NCBI GenBank assembly: GCA_020055645.1
Contig: CM034546.1
Span: 59,582,001 to 59,646,000, forward strand
Direction of reading: 5' to 3'
Source of the DNA: Tomocerus qinae
Lineage: Eukaryota > Arthropoda > Collembola > Entomobryomorpha > Tomoceridae
DNA length: 64,000 bases
Below are positions 47,533-59,586 of the stretch, piece after piece (within the stretch, counting starts at the first letter, position 1; every line of letters begins with the position of its first letter). A program made the position numbers and the translations under genes. The notes beneath the pieces were generated by a model. The model saw only the letters and a list, made by a program, of their open reading frames with translations. It had not been told where the DNA came from and did no database searches.

Positions 47533-47777
47533 CTGGTATACATAAACGTCATAATATTATTTTTGTAAGATATTTTTAGACTATGCTCAACGATAATGTG
47601 TACGAAGCACTATTACAAAGGTCGTATGTAATTTTAAGGCGGGCTTTGAAAACAATAACATTATATTGAACTAGAATTTAGACAGGACGAATGAGTTTTG
47701 TTTTAACGTCAATTTCATTTCCTTTTCAATAAGTGTGGGGAAATTAATTCAATTACTTTTTGAAGGAGCAGCTCAAA

Positions 47778-49561
47778 ATGGAGAACAAAAGTTTTGGTAC
47801 AAAATCATTTGAAATTAGGTTGGAACGTTTAAATGAAGAGGATTTCCATAGATATTACAAGAAGATGATACGGTAAAGCCATTTAATCATAATAACCAAG
47901 TATAAACGCAATTTTATTAATAGCAATAAATCTGATTTAAATGGATTTTGTCTTCTGCAGGCATTTATTTAAATTAATGTAATAATTCAGACAATATTTC
48001 TTCGGAATCTCTTAACCAAATACCAAATATAAAACTTAACGATATTATTCTGGACTTTCCGGAATTATGAAACTTTCAACTCCTATGGTGTATGGTGATC
48101 AAATTTGTAGCAAAAATACTGCTTTGAGTTAACGTTGAAATCCAGTATTTAAAAAATAATAAATTTTAACAGGTTAATTTTTGATATTTAGAAATCGGCA
48201 GAATTTATTTTTACTGATTAAACCTTCACGTGTATCTTGGTATCAGGAATTAGGAATCGGAAGTTACGAGGTTTAGACGTGTCATAATTATTTTACTTTA
48301 CGCAATTTTTAATTTCAGAAAGGAGAATATTTCAAACAGCTTTCGTAAAAAATCCATCTCACATATCATTGAAACGAATCCAACATCTTCCGGCAAGATC
48401 CAAGGACTCACAAAGGAGGATTCCGTTAAATGCCCTTTTTGCTGCAAATCTTCCGAACCACCACAGTTGGAAAAACTAAACGGGACGGACAATGAACAAA
48501 ATCCTATCTCAGGAAAAAGCAATTCAACCAATTCTTTGTGGATTCACGTTACAGAAAATCAGTACAAATGCATCTTGTGTGACAAAATATTTTCAGCTGA
48601 TAATTACTTAAAGACTGAAAACCCTCTGCAGAGTGGAGAAAAGCCTTATCAGTGTAATCAGTGTCACAAATCATTTTCAAAACAACGCCGGTTGACCATT
48701 CACCTTCGGATTCACACTGGGGAGAAGCCTTATAAGTGTAGTGTATGTGACAAATCATTTTCTCAGCAAGGTAGTTTAAAATCCCATTTAACACTTCACA
48801 GTGGAGAAAAGCCATACAAATGTACGGTATGCGAAAAACCAATTTCCAACTTACGTAACTTAAATCTTCATTTACTCATCCACGTTAAAGAAAAACCTTA
48901 TAAATGCAACTTTTGTGGCAAAACATTTGTGAATTTAACTTCTTTAAACACCCACATACGTAGCCACACTGGAGAGAAGCCTTTTAAGTGTAAATTGTGT
49001 GGTATATCATTTTCAATGTCAAGCACCTTAAATTCTCACAAAAGATCTCATAGTGGAGACAAGCCTTACAAGTGCAATATGTGCGACAAATCATTTTCCC
49101 TGCATACTGCTTTAAACGGCCATATACGTGTTCACAGTGGCGAAAAGCCATTTATATGTACCATATGCGGAAAAGGGTTTACCTACCGAAGTCATTTAAC
49201 TACCCATTTACGACTTCACAGTGGAGAGAAGCCTTATCAATGCGATGTATGTCTAAGAACATTTGCCCAACGAAGTAACTTGAACACCCATAAACGAGTT
49301 CATACTGGAGAAAAACCTTATAAATGCACATTCTGTCCCAAATCATTTTCCCAATCAACTCATTTAAACATTCATCTACGATCTCATAGTGGAGAAAAGC
49401 CTTACAAGTGCAAATTTTGTCGAAAATCTTGTATCACGCGGGATTGTTTAAACATTCACACACGTATACATAGCCAAGAGAAGCCTTACAAGTGTGAATT
49501 TTGTGAAAAATCGTATTTCACTTCAAGTCACTTAAAAGTACATTTACGCTTGCACACGTAG
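47778..49561 (+). CDS. C2H2 zinc-finger protein, 12 fingers
   Basis: Exon 47778-47872 ([20 protein letters not shown]...) splices at CG|GTAAAG to 48319-49561 (TTTCAG acceptor), giving 445 aa. After an N-terminal part with a CPFC pair there is one degenerate finger (YKCILC..., both His replaced), then eleven tandem C2H2 fingers with TGEKP/SGEKP linkers. Several linkers are altered (VKEKP, SGDKP, SQEKP). Such tandem fingers bind DNA, so this is probably a nuclear transcription regulator. Target unknown. No KRAB, BTB or ZAD domain is visible. Confidence 0.85.
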
Positions 49562-50655
49562 AGGATTTTGGCATGGTCAGCATATTATAACTTGTCACAT
49601 GTATGTTTTGTCCAATTGTAATTTTTTTACTGTTAACGGATAAACAATTTGCCCTCGACATTATTTACTGTACACGTAACATGGGCAAGTGTAAAGCCAC
49701 TGGAAGCGCTGGGCACAGGGCGGTCGCCTGATCCGACCGTAAGTTCATCGCCTCTGATATCAATGCCTATTCATCGCGAAAATGATTTAAATGTAAATTA
49801 TTTTTATTGTATATATTACCAAAACCTGCTAGTAAATATTGTAAGCAGTGTCGTTATTATATTTTTTGACACAAAGTAAATGGGTAATACGTCATCCAGG
49901 TATGGATTTATTGCTACATGGCATTGTATATTTATTGTATTGTGTTAATATAATGTATTGTATAAATCATGCAAACTTTTGATGTATTTATGTGATATGA
50001 ATTTGAAATACCTACAATTCACCCCACAAAGTTCATCCGACAGATTAACAGTGTATTAAGATTAACAGTGTAATGCATTTACTTTCGACTACTTTATGAT
50101 TTGATTGTCTGAGCATTCAAAATTTATAGGTCGGACCACTTTGTATCAGAAATCGATTTTTTGCATGTTTAATTAGTATCTGACAAGTTTTCATACTAAT
50201 AGAAATTAAGGGAAGATTGGATCCTAAAATAATATATGTAATGCACTAGAAGTAATAAATAATTAGCACAGTTCAATATTATTCATTAGGATTTGTAGCT
50301 AGCATCTGCTAATAATCCCACTTCAATAGTTTCCACCAAAAACTAATCTACACAATAAGAATTAGTATTAGCCTCCACCGCTTTTTTACGTGTATGGTTG
50401 TATAATTGGTTAATTAAAGATTTAGCCGCTGTTTTATTTGCTCTCATTCGTAAAGGGAAAACAAACGGGCAATTGCAATAAACGAAGCAGTCCTACCTCT
50501 ATTTCTATTATATTGTTGAGGTAAATAAAAAACACAGTTGGTAATGAATTATTCATCAAATACCTGGTAACTAATTGTATACCTACTAATAACAATCATT
50601 ATCATAAACTGTTTACTATTTATAAGCAATAGACACAAAGAGATTTTTGCTTTGA
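49562..50655. other. Intergenic; nothing recognised
   Basis: AT-rich region with short frames only. It separates the zinc-finger gene from the promoter at 50667. Confidence 0.4.
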
Positions 50656-50666
50656 AAGTGTATAAA

Positions 50667-50701
50667 TATAAATCGGGAAAAACTAATTGTCAATTTCAGT
50701 C
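50667..50701 (+). promoter_or_regulatory. Core promoter: TATA box plus arthropod initiator
   Basis: TATAAAT at 50667-50673 lies 31 bp upstream of the A in TTTCAGTC (50698), the consensus arthropod initiator at the expected distance. It precedes the small secreted-peptide gene. A 5' untranslated exon probably starts here and splices to 51016. Confidence 0.6.
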
Positions 50702-51033
50702 TCAGCTGTCCTTTGGGCCGTTGCATGCCACTTTCAAAAATCTTAAACCCAGAACATCTATTTCCAAACGTAATCATATTTAGAGCTTTGCTGCAATTAA
50801 ATTATAAAACTATTGATATTCATTATCTCTAGACTATTTTAGTAGAATTACTATAGCCAGAGAATTTAAGAAGAAAATTGTTTAAATAGTTTGTACTCGT
50901 GATCAAATTAAAATTACATGTATTGAGTTCACTGTTGGGGATAATAAGCTCTTCAATTCAAAAAGGAAAAGTTAAATTTGTAAAACATCATTCTATCGCA
51001 ACTTGTTATTTTCAGAATCTTATTTGTTAAAAT

Positions 51034-51466
51034 ATGGCGACTCTTTTAACTACCAACTCTTTCGTTTTCCTATTACTGATTTGTTCTACAGTTATGGTCG
51101 ACTTAATACCTTTGCCTGGTACTGAAGGAGAAGAGAGTGGTTCAAATTCAAGGTAAATCAGTATTAATTGTGCAGTGATGAAGCAATATGATTTAATTAA
51201 ATTATATGAATTAGTTGCTAATTATTTAGATCTAACTGTTCGTGTCCCCTTATTTACAAAATTATTTATTAAAATATTAAGTGACGAATCCCCATTGTAT
51301 AATTGAAAATCTGTTTTTTTAACTTTACAGGGAACCGGTTAGTTCCGAGTTGATGCATTTAGAGCCTAAAAATTATCATCAGGCTCCACTAAGTGCAGGC
51401 AGTGGTAGTTGCTTTCAACCTCCATGTGAGTGTGGCCCACCAAACTGTGGGGGCTGGCCCGGGTGA
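51034..51466 (+). CDS. Small secreted Cys-rich peptide precursor
   Basis: Two coding exons, 51034-51152 and 51331-51466, joined in phase at AG|GTAAAT and TTTACAG|G; 84 aa. The N-terminus is a signal peptide (core SFVFLLLICSTVMV), followed by an acidic/polar middle. The C-terminus carries four Cys in CFQPPCECGPPNC and ends GGWPG. A 5' untranslated exon is implied by the TTTTCAG at 51015, a TATA/initiator pair lies upstream and an AATAAA follows at about 51586. The size and layout suit a secreted effector, antimicrobial or signalling peptide. I recognise no family and make no functional claim. Confidence 0.65.
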
Positions 51467-51583
51467 TCATACATAATAATTGATAAAAAAGCAATTTTCT
51501 TTATGCTGTGGAATTTCAACCATTATTGAGTAAAAATAAGCAAAACATAGCATAAGTTGTTTTTTAATATGTATATTTCAAGG

Positions 51584-51592
51584 AGAAATAAA
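51584..51592 (+). terminator. Polyadenylation signal of the secreted-peptide gene
   Basis: GAAATAAAAA about 120 bases after the stop codon. Confidence 0.45.
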
Positions 51593-51716
51593 AATTAATA
51601 AATGCATTTTCTTTGTGAGAAAGTATAAATATTCTTGTCATTACATTTAGTACCATTTAATGGAGCCACATTGATACGTAACCTTTCAGGAGAAAACATT
51701 GTTTTCCATCAAAATC

Positions 51717-53822
51717 TTAAAAATGGAAAAAGGTTTTACACTTCGCTATACAATAACGAATTCGGGCCAATACTTTTTGGCGTGTCCCATTTTGATATAA
51801 TTCCCTCATGCGCACCTGGATAAAACCATTAACCCTTGATTTAAAGATCTTTCGAAATTTGATTTTGTCACAGCAAAATTTCTTTATGACAGTTCCCAAA
51901 TATTTGAGTGTGTTTATCACATTTTGAATTACAATAAATAAGTATTGAACATAATGATGGATATAAAATGAAGGAATTATTTTGCCACAAAACAGTTCAA
52001 CACAAAATGATATGAAAAGCCCAAGCAATAAATATCCACACAAAAATAAAATCGTGTGAATTTTCATTTGTAGATTGATGGCCACAGGACGACTGTCGTC
52101 ATATTCCTTGTTCGAAATGGACCTTATAACTTGAAGGTTGTCAATAAAGTTATTTTGTTCCTTCCAAATGTGTAACAGTCCGTTCTCTTGCATTATGTGG
52201 AAATACTCTAGGAATTTGTGTCGAGAGCAGCCAAGAAATGCATAAGAATATGGGGATGAGGTTGCAATTTCCTTGGCTGTCATGCATTGTCCCCCTGCTG
52301 ATGCTATTTCAGATATCGCTGGTATGATATATTGCCCCTCTACTTGTAATTTTATTGCTAAGGAAAATATTTTCATGGAGTAGTTAGTCAGCAATTTGAA
52401 TTCTAATTGCTCTGTGTTATAATACCTTTCTTTGCTTTCTATTTCCAGGTCATATACATAAGTACTCGTATTTTGCTTTTCCCATATTTTATATTTATGG
52501 AATAGGTCACTTGTATTCCCGTCTAGTGCGCTTCGTTTGTCTTTCAGCAACAGTAGCTTGTAGCCATCCATAACGAGTTCCTTGAAGTCATTGAATATTT
52601 TCTGGTCCGGGGGTGCAACGATTTCACTTGTTATCCAGGTTTGATAAAGAGTAGTGATTGCGAATCCCGTGGTTACTACAACTAAGAACAGACTTCTTCT
52701 TCTGTGATAAACAACTTCTTGATCTAAAAGAACAGCTGCCAAGGAGATCAAAATCCATCCTAGTTTTCTAGCTGGATAGGAATTCGTCGACCTAAATACT
52801 AAAACTGAAAATGAAAGTGGAAAAAGAGAGAAGATGAGAAGCAGACAATGGTCATCGAATGTATTCTGAATCAACACCCACATAGTCACTTCGTGGAAAG
52901 TAGGTGATGCTTCGCAGTAGATGGGAACCGATTCTTCAAAGTATTCAATGAAACGAGTGACATAGCATGAATATTTGTAAACCAGCAAAAAATTTTCCAG
53001 CATTATAATATATCCACAAGGTTTTGCCGATATTAAATTATTCTTGTTATTCTGTGATGCATAATGTGGAGTGAAATTTAATGCATCGGCCATTTCTTCT
53101 ATAGCCCTGAATGGATTCGGACAAAGATTGTGACCTGTTTTTATTGCAAAATAGGCGGTAATTTTACAGCGTTGTTGGGGGATTTTGAAATTTGAATCAG
53201 CCAAGAAAAAGGAATGGATCGCTTTCATCTTGACACCATGAAGATGTCCATTCAAAGAATACCAAACGCTCTCCCAATCTTCATCTTCGATTTCTGTATC
53301 TGCAACGAATCTTATTTCTTTATACAGATTTCCCGTCATAACTGAGTGATGAGTCTCATTGTCAATTAGTAATATAAACAATGGGTTGGATAACTCTTTC
53401 CTGATGTTTAAATGCCACTTTTCATGATGAGTTTTCAGTTTCCTCTTCTCGTAGACAATTAAAAATGTAGAAGAAACACGATTGACTTCTTGTCCAAAGC
53501 ACTCAGATAGTAGATCCTTAGGCCAGATATTTGGTTCGATAAGAATGTTAACACTACAGAAATTATTGGATATATCACGTGGATCTTGGGGATCTCGACC
53601 GAAAAGTGTTGGATCGTATCTGTCGTCGAATGAAGCCACGGTCCATGGTTGTGAATTCTGATTGGATAGCAGAAAACTCGTCGCCCAGACAGAATTTTTA
53701 TCTACAACCAAATTGAAGTCACAATTTCTATATAATGATAAATTACGGATTCCAGTGATTATGTTAACGAGAGACAGAATCAAAAATAAAGAACAGAAAC
53801 TATAATTTTGTTTAAAATTCAT
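51717..53822 (-). CDS. Divergent ionotropic receptor (IR family)
   Basis: Single-exon frame. I choose the ATG at 53822 because it starts a signal peptide (MNFKQNYSFCSLFLILSLVN); an in-frame ATG at 53921 would add 33 residues before it. The 701-aa product has a long extracellular part and a first membrane helix (LLLIFSLFPLSFSVLVF). A short re-entrant/pore-like segment is followed by a second helix with TLYQTWITSEIVAPP, then an S2-like lobe, a third helix (TILFLCGYLLLGLFISFCVEL) and a long basic C-terminal tail. This order is that of arthropod ionotropic receptors, which are glutamate-receptor-derived cation channels of chemosensory dendrites. Glutamate-binding residues cannot be identified, as is usual for divergent IRs. 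Subfamily unknown. Confidence 0.75.
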   Translation of the reverse strand: MNFKQNYSFCSLFLILSLVNIITGIRNLSLYRNCDFNLVVDKNSVWATSFLLSNQNSQPWTVASFDDRYDPTLFGRDPQDPRDISNNFCSVNILIEPNIWPKDLLSECFGQEVNRVSSTFLIVYEKRKLKTHHEKWHLNIRKELSNPLFILLIDNETHHSVMTGNLYKEIRFVADTEIEDEDWESVWYSLNGHLHGVKMKAIHSFFLADSNFKIPQQRCKITAYFAIKTGHNLCPNPFRAIEEMADALNFTPHYASQNNKNNLISAKPCGYIIMLENFLLVYKYSCYVTRFIEYFEESVPIYCEASPTFHEVTMWVLIQNTFDDHCLLLIFSLFPLSFSVLVFRSTNSYPARKLGWILISLAAVLLDQEVVYHRRRSLFLVVVTTGFAITTLYQTWITSEIVAPPDQKIFNDFKELVMDGYKLLLLKDKRSALDGNTSDLFHKYKIWEKQNTSTYVYDLEIESKERYYNTEQLEFKLLTNYSMKIFSLAIKLQVEGQYIIPAISEIASAGGQCMTAKEIATSSPYSYAFLGCSRHKFLEYFHIMQENGLLHIWKEQNNFIDNLQVIRSISNKEYDDSRPVAINLQMKIHTILFLCGYLLLGLFISFCVELFCGKIIPSFYIHHYVQYLFIVIQNVINTLKYLGTVIKKFCCDKIKFRKIFKSRVNGFIQVRMRELYQNGTRQKVLARIRYCIAKCKTFFHF

Positions 53823-53929
53823 TCTTCTTAAGAATGCAGCCGTAAGATGAATGGTATGCGTACAATTGAAAGAAACCTTATTTATAGTTGTACTGAGGCA
53901 CAGCGGACTTCCGGGAAACATTGTTCACG

Positions 53930-56290
53930 TCCGGAAAGAAAAGCATAAGAAATAATTGTACATAAGGTAAAGAATAAACCGTAAAGCACGAAAAAGTTCT
54001 ACTGTCTGAGACTACTCTACTGTCTGTCTCATATCTTGGTTTCTTCTTTAACTAACTCAAAATCAGAAAGATAATTCTATATAATCTTTTCATTATAAAT
54101 TATTCCTAAGGGTTTTATCCAACCTATAATGTTACAAATAGACAAGAAAAATCTTTTTGGAAAAAAGGAGAAAATGATATCTTTAGATGACAGTATGGTA
54201 AAGTAAAATAGTGTACATTCGGGCTAATTATTTTGGGGAATTTCATATTACTCCCAAAATTTAGGGTTAATCTTTTCAGTACTCAGTACTGAACTTTATC
54301 AGGACATCAACTTTTAGGCTATACCCTTTGGTCAGTCTTTTGAATGATGTATTATTACATCGGGTTCTTTAGATATAAATGATATCGTCAAACAATTAAC
54401 TCTTATTGCTATAATTATTATTACGATCATTATTACTATTATATCTGTAACTTATATGGGCTACGGAGCCCAATTAAAATGAAGTTTCAGTGAATAGGCA
54501 TACCTAATGCATGATACTTACAAATGGCAATTATCTTAATTGTTTTATGTATTCAAAGCTTGCTTAGCAATCAACCCCAATTTAAAAATCACACAAATCA
54601 GACTTGTTTATAATTCTGTTCCAGATGCAACTTTCACGGTAATATTATCTGTATATAGAGATAGGCAACCAAAGGTTATCAAAGTTATCATATCATGCAA
54701 TAAATTACTACATCACGTTAGTTTATTTTACCAGATATCCGCATGCGGAATGAAAGGTTTACTGTCTTTTTGTACTAAGACTGTTTGCACTTGTACGACA
54801 GAAATACAATTCTGATGTAAAACAGGGAACCTTTTTTGCTTTGTAAATTTTTTGCCTTTTTTATAAAAAAGGTAGGAGTAAGATTTTTTAAAAACAGCCC
54901 TTGTTGCCTGTTTACCTTTTTTTAATGTAGCAGCTTGTCCCATTCAGTTCCACTTTACATGTAAATAAGGTAAAAAAGTAAAAAGGACTGCTTTGCTGAA
55001 AGTAGTACTTTTTACATTTTTCGTAAAAAAGAGTACCTCTTTTGTTCCCTGGCTTCTCGTGACCTATTTATATGTTGACACAGTCTTCCTTTCCATTACT
55101 GGTCGATGCCAATCGCCAATATGATTATATGTATCCGCTACACATTGTGATAAACTGGCATTGTGCATTATACGACACCGGAAAATGTCTATAAATAGAA
55201 TGTAACTTGTAGATAAGACTTCCTTGTTTCACGCCTTTCCAGACCGCTTCCTTCCTCAACCCAAAGCTCTATACGCCAAAAATAATATTTTTAAGTACAT
55301 TTTAATATTTTATTACATTATAAATATGTGGATTGTGTTGTGACATAGTCAACTAGAGAAAAATACAAAACCTTAACCATATAATATAACTCTGTATAGA
55401 TACAAAATGTGTGTTTAAATTGTGATTTGATAATGATCAAGAATAAATGGGCTTAATAAATTGTTTTGTAAACGGAAATTTGATGGCCATATAGATATTG
55501 CACTTCCGCCAATTCACTGCTTTAATCTAATATAGAAAACAAAAACACAACCAAACATTTACATATTATACCTATTTAGTATACCCAAGGCGACTTAAAT
55601 ATTTATATACGCTCTCAGGGAAGAGGTAAAGTGACGTGCTCCAGACAACTGGTTACCGCCAACCAGGTCTTTCCAACAACTTTTGTTTTCCAACCGTTTT
55701 CTGGAGCATGTCGTGCAAACATTCAAATCACACTTGGAGTATAATATTATAATTAATCTGAGGTACCTAGTTTTGAAGCATCATGCCTCTGTCATACATA
55801 TTTCCATACTTTACTTCAAAATATTCCCTAGGCAAAATAAGGTTATAGTTATAAGGCGTAGATGGTGAGACAAAGGAAGTAAATGAATATTTGAGACTGG
55901 AAACATAAATACGACCAATCGACTTCCGAGTATTTAATATATAGGTAATTCCTGGAATGAATACACATTATAAATTAATGGACTTCTATATGCTATGGTA
56001 ATTTTATACATTTTCGATTTCTTCATATTATTATTAATGACACTTACATCTATTAATAAAAGTTTAAGTTTAATTATGTCTCATAAATTTATTAACTAGA
56101 GATTGAAACATAACAAACATTTCCATGATGATTGTATATAATCAGAGTCAGTAAGTGATTGCATCCAAACATTAAGTCTAAGACATCATTTAAGCAATAT
56201 ATCACTACGATTACGATATAACTTTAATATATACCTATATTATGCAGTACAATTCAAAATCTATGATAATAGTAATATGTATAGTCAATC
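53930..56290. other. Intergenic, with a possible hAT-like MITE
   Basis: No gene. 54823-55051 is bounded by CAGGGAAC and GTTCCCTG with partly complementary A/T-rich arms, but no target duplication is visible. From about 55700 the sequence belongs to the tandem duplication that recurs from about 58930. Confidence 0.45.
54823..55051. mobile_element. Possible hAT-like MITE
   Basis: Ends CAGGGAAC/GTTCCCTG, interior dominated by poly-A/T with CTTTTTTG patches. The lack of flanking 8-bp repeats lowers confidence. Confidence 0.4.
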
Positions 56291-56359
56291 AATAATATTT
56301 ATTGGATATATAATATAATTAACGAATGGAATGAAGTATTAAGTCAGAATGCAGAGCAA

Positions 56360-57753
56360 TTACGTTTCAATATTAATCCCCAAAATCATATTGATGGTAT
56401 GGCCTATAAGCAGTGACAGAAATGTTAGTAGTGTACTTCTTGAAATGAGGAAAAACGGACCGACTTCAACCCGTAGTTGTTGGACTCCTCGAATCCATTT
56501 CCGCATGTAAGAATCCCCATGCGATATCCACTGTATTTGAAATTGTTGGGACAAATGAAAGATTTTTGCACAATCTCCAAATAGAATCACTTCCATTACC
56601 AAAAAGAAGACATTGGTAAATGGAAATATGATGTAGTGGGTCTTATTCGACACACCGTACAATTTTATAGCAGAAAATCCGGATAATACGTGAATAGAGA
56701 GAATGACAAACATGCCTATGGGTGCTAGGTAATACCCTATTTGATTCATATATTTATTTAACAGAACCATCATAGTATACATTTTGCAAACCAAAGCTCT
56801 ACGATATGCTTTCGAATTTTTAGCCACAGCCTCCGGCATGGACACTGATAAAAAAGTCAACCAGACTTTGGTTATCTCAACGTAAATTGTACCCGCAATC
56901 ATCGTAAATAAAAATGTGACCATCCCAAAGGTAACAAACCATGCACAAAATAAAAATGACATAATTTTAAATAATAAGCTGTTGTACAACGACTCTGGCA
57001 CGACACATAAAATTAAATGTAATGGGCTAAGCGGATGTCTTACAAAGAAAATACTGATCACAAGCATAACCACAGGGAAACCTGGGGCTATGAAATTCAA
57101 AAATACGCCCATGTCAATCTTTTGATCTTTTTGGTGACATTCAGGAAAATATTCTGGAATCACAAAGAACATAGTATTAATTTACAATGGATCTAATTTC
57201 AGAATTGAGATTATTTATTACTTAGAGTAGGTCTTCCTTTTCTCATTAAATCTTACTCTTTCGTTTTTTTAAATTAAATTTGCAAACAATTTGTTTGATT
57301 TAGTTTTACATGCATCACAAAAATAGAACTTAGCATAAAAATTGTATCATAATATTATGATAGTAAATAGAAAATAACTTTCTTACTTGCAAATGTTGAA
57401 TTCATATGGAGGACACAATTTGTTGCATTGATGATATGTTTTACATAGAATACGACCAATAGTCCCAAGCATTGCGTTAAGATAATTGCAAGATCAATAA
57501 AAATAAAAACTATAATCTTCCTCACGCTCATTGACGGATCAGGTCGAAATATGTTTGAAACTAGTGTTCCGAAGAGAATGAAATGTTGGAGAGTGCATAA
57601 GATTGTAGTCACAATACAGCTAAAGTATTTAAATTTTGATTTGCTATAACTTGCAACTTGTGTTTTGGCATTCCATTCAAAAGGGAAAAGTTTTAGCCGA
57701 TCGATTAAAATGCAAATACGAAGAAGCCATTTCAGCAATCGTTTACTTATCAT
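56360..57753 (-). CDS. Gustatory receptor, intact
   Basis: Exon 57753-57387 (donor GTAAGA) joins in phase to 57153-56360 (ATTCCAG acceptor), giving 386 aa. It is a multi-pass protein with about seven hydrophobic segments and the C-terminal motif FFLISRSTLLTFLSLLIGHT, the degenerate position of the gustatory receptor TYxxxxxQF signature. Ligand-gated channels of this family act in taste dendrites. The first exon is led by basic residues and has no signal peptide, as expected for a cytoplasmic N-terminus. An AATAAA (minus) lies at 56298-56303. A CRE palindrome occurs 120 bp upstream of the ATG. The neighbouring copy is a pseudogene. Confidence 0.8.
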
Positions 57754-57870
57754 TATAAATTTTTTTAGCTTTAGTTAGTCTATTTTAGTTTTAACTTTTG
57801 GTTTTAAGGCTGGAAAGGAATATGAGTTGCAAATGTCAACCTTTTTATATGTTCTCATTCCTGTGACTAT

Positions 57871-57878
57871 TGACGTCA
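57871..57878. promoter_or_regulatory. CRE-like palindrome TGACGTCA upstream of gustatory receptor
   Basis: TGACGTCA lies about 118 bp upstream of the receptor ATG (minus strand). The same octamer recurs at 61103-61110 and 61653-61660, and as AGACGTCA at 58389-58396, in duplicated upstream blocks. CREB/ATF factors bind this sequence in animals; use here is inferred. Confidence 0.45.
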
Positions 57879-58129
57879 TATTAAATTACATTCGCTATAT
57901 ATTTAATTGGAAAATTCAACTTCTCATTATTGGCTATTATGTAAATGTTGTTTTTGTTATGTGACTGTGTGTTATTGGATAGGTATGTTGCCAAGATTTC
58001 TAGTATACATGTATGTATTTCTTATATACAGAGCCTATGTTCTTATCTATATAATTTATATTTGGTTTTGTCCTCTTTCCAATGAATATTATATCCCGTT
58101 AAATTGTTCAAACTATTCTTAGTAATGGA

Positions 58130-59518
58130 AAATCGAATGATCTATAGCAGTAAACAAACAATATTATATAGAACAATATTATAATATTATTCCGTCGTGT
58201 AATATAGCTTGAAGGAAAACTTAGGGACATTCCTTCTCAAGCCCAGGTAATTAAATTAAATATATTGCAGTACTACCACATTAAAGTATGCTATGCTATA
58301 TTTTCTTTTGAAGTGTAAGACACTGGAGAGAAGCATTTACTAAGTTGTGATTGTCAATCTTTATACATGTTGACTTTCCTTCGACTATAGACGTCACAAT
58401 AAATTATATTTCCTTGATATTTTAATGAAAAACATTCAACTTCCTATTATTTATTGGCTATTATTTAAATGTATACTAAGGCATTCTGTCTGGAGTATAC
58501 AAAGTATGTATTTCTTACACTTACAATTGTGTTCTGTTTGATATAATTTAGGTTTTGTTTTGTTAGTTCTCAGTCGCATGAGTATGCAGCGATAAATTAT
58601 TTAAACTAAAAACATGTAATAGAAAATTTAAACTTCTATACCAGTAAATATAATACGCAGAAAATATTACATGGAACAACATTGTTTTATTCTTTCTTGC
58701 GCATTGCTTTCGAATGAAAGTTTCGGGGAAAGCTTTTAACATACATAATAATATTATACTCTGCCCAGGGCCCAGGTAATGCTAATATTATATTAACAGT
58801 GCTACCACATAACCCAAAGCATGCTACATGTATTAAATTATAATATACTAGGTATGGTTTAGTATTACATTTTTGTTCTACACATCCGTACAAGGCAATT
58901 GGAGGAATATATTAGCAAAATATTTTCACCTATTAGTATACCATTATAATTAAACGGAGGTACCTAGATTTGATAGCATCATGCCGCCGTCATATATAAT
59001 ATTATCCATACTTTCCTTCAAAATGCTCCATAGGCAAAATAACTTTAGTTATTAAGTGTAGATGGTGAGATAGAGGAGGTAAATAAACATTCGAGACGGG
59101 AAAAATAAGAAGTACGACCAATCAACTCCCGAGTATTTAATATAGGTAATTCCTGGAATTAATCAACATTATAAATTAATAGTGGTTGTGGCCAAATCTA
59201 TCCTATTATGTGATCATTTTATACATTTTCGATTTCATTATGAATGTGTACACAAATACAACTGCCATTAGTGTATACTTGTGTCACATAAATTTATTAA
59301 CTATAGATTGAAATATAACAGTTTCATGATGCATAGAACTATAGTGTCAAAGTCAGTACGCTATTATTAGTAATTGCGTCCAAACATTAAATATAATACA
59401 GGAAAAGCATCTAAGCATTACATTACTGCTATATATAAAATTTAATCTATATATTATTATTATGTATAATAATTTAATATCTTATATATAATAATATGTG
59501 TAGGCAAAGTCACTAATA
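58130..59518. other. Intergenic part of the duplication; second upstream-like block
   Basis: 58320-58470 resembles the receptor upstream region at 57811-57945 but has no receptor exon next to it. The remainder corresponds to the region after 61440 in the second unit. No gene. Confidence 0.5.
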
Positions 59519-59586
59519 TTTATTGGACAATATGTAATATAATTAGGGAATGGAATAATGAAGTATTAAATCAGTCTGCAGAGCAA

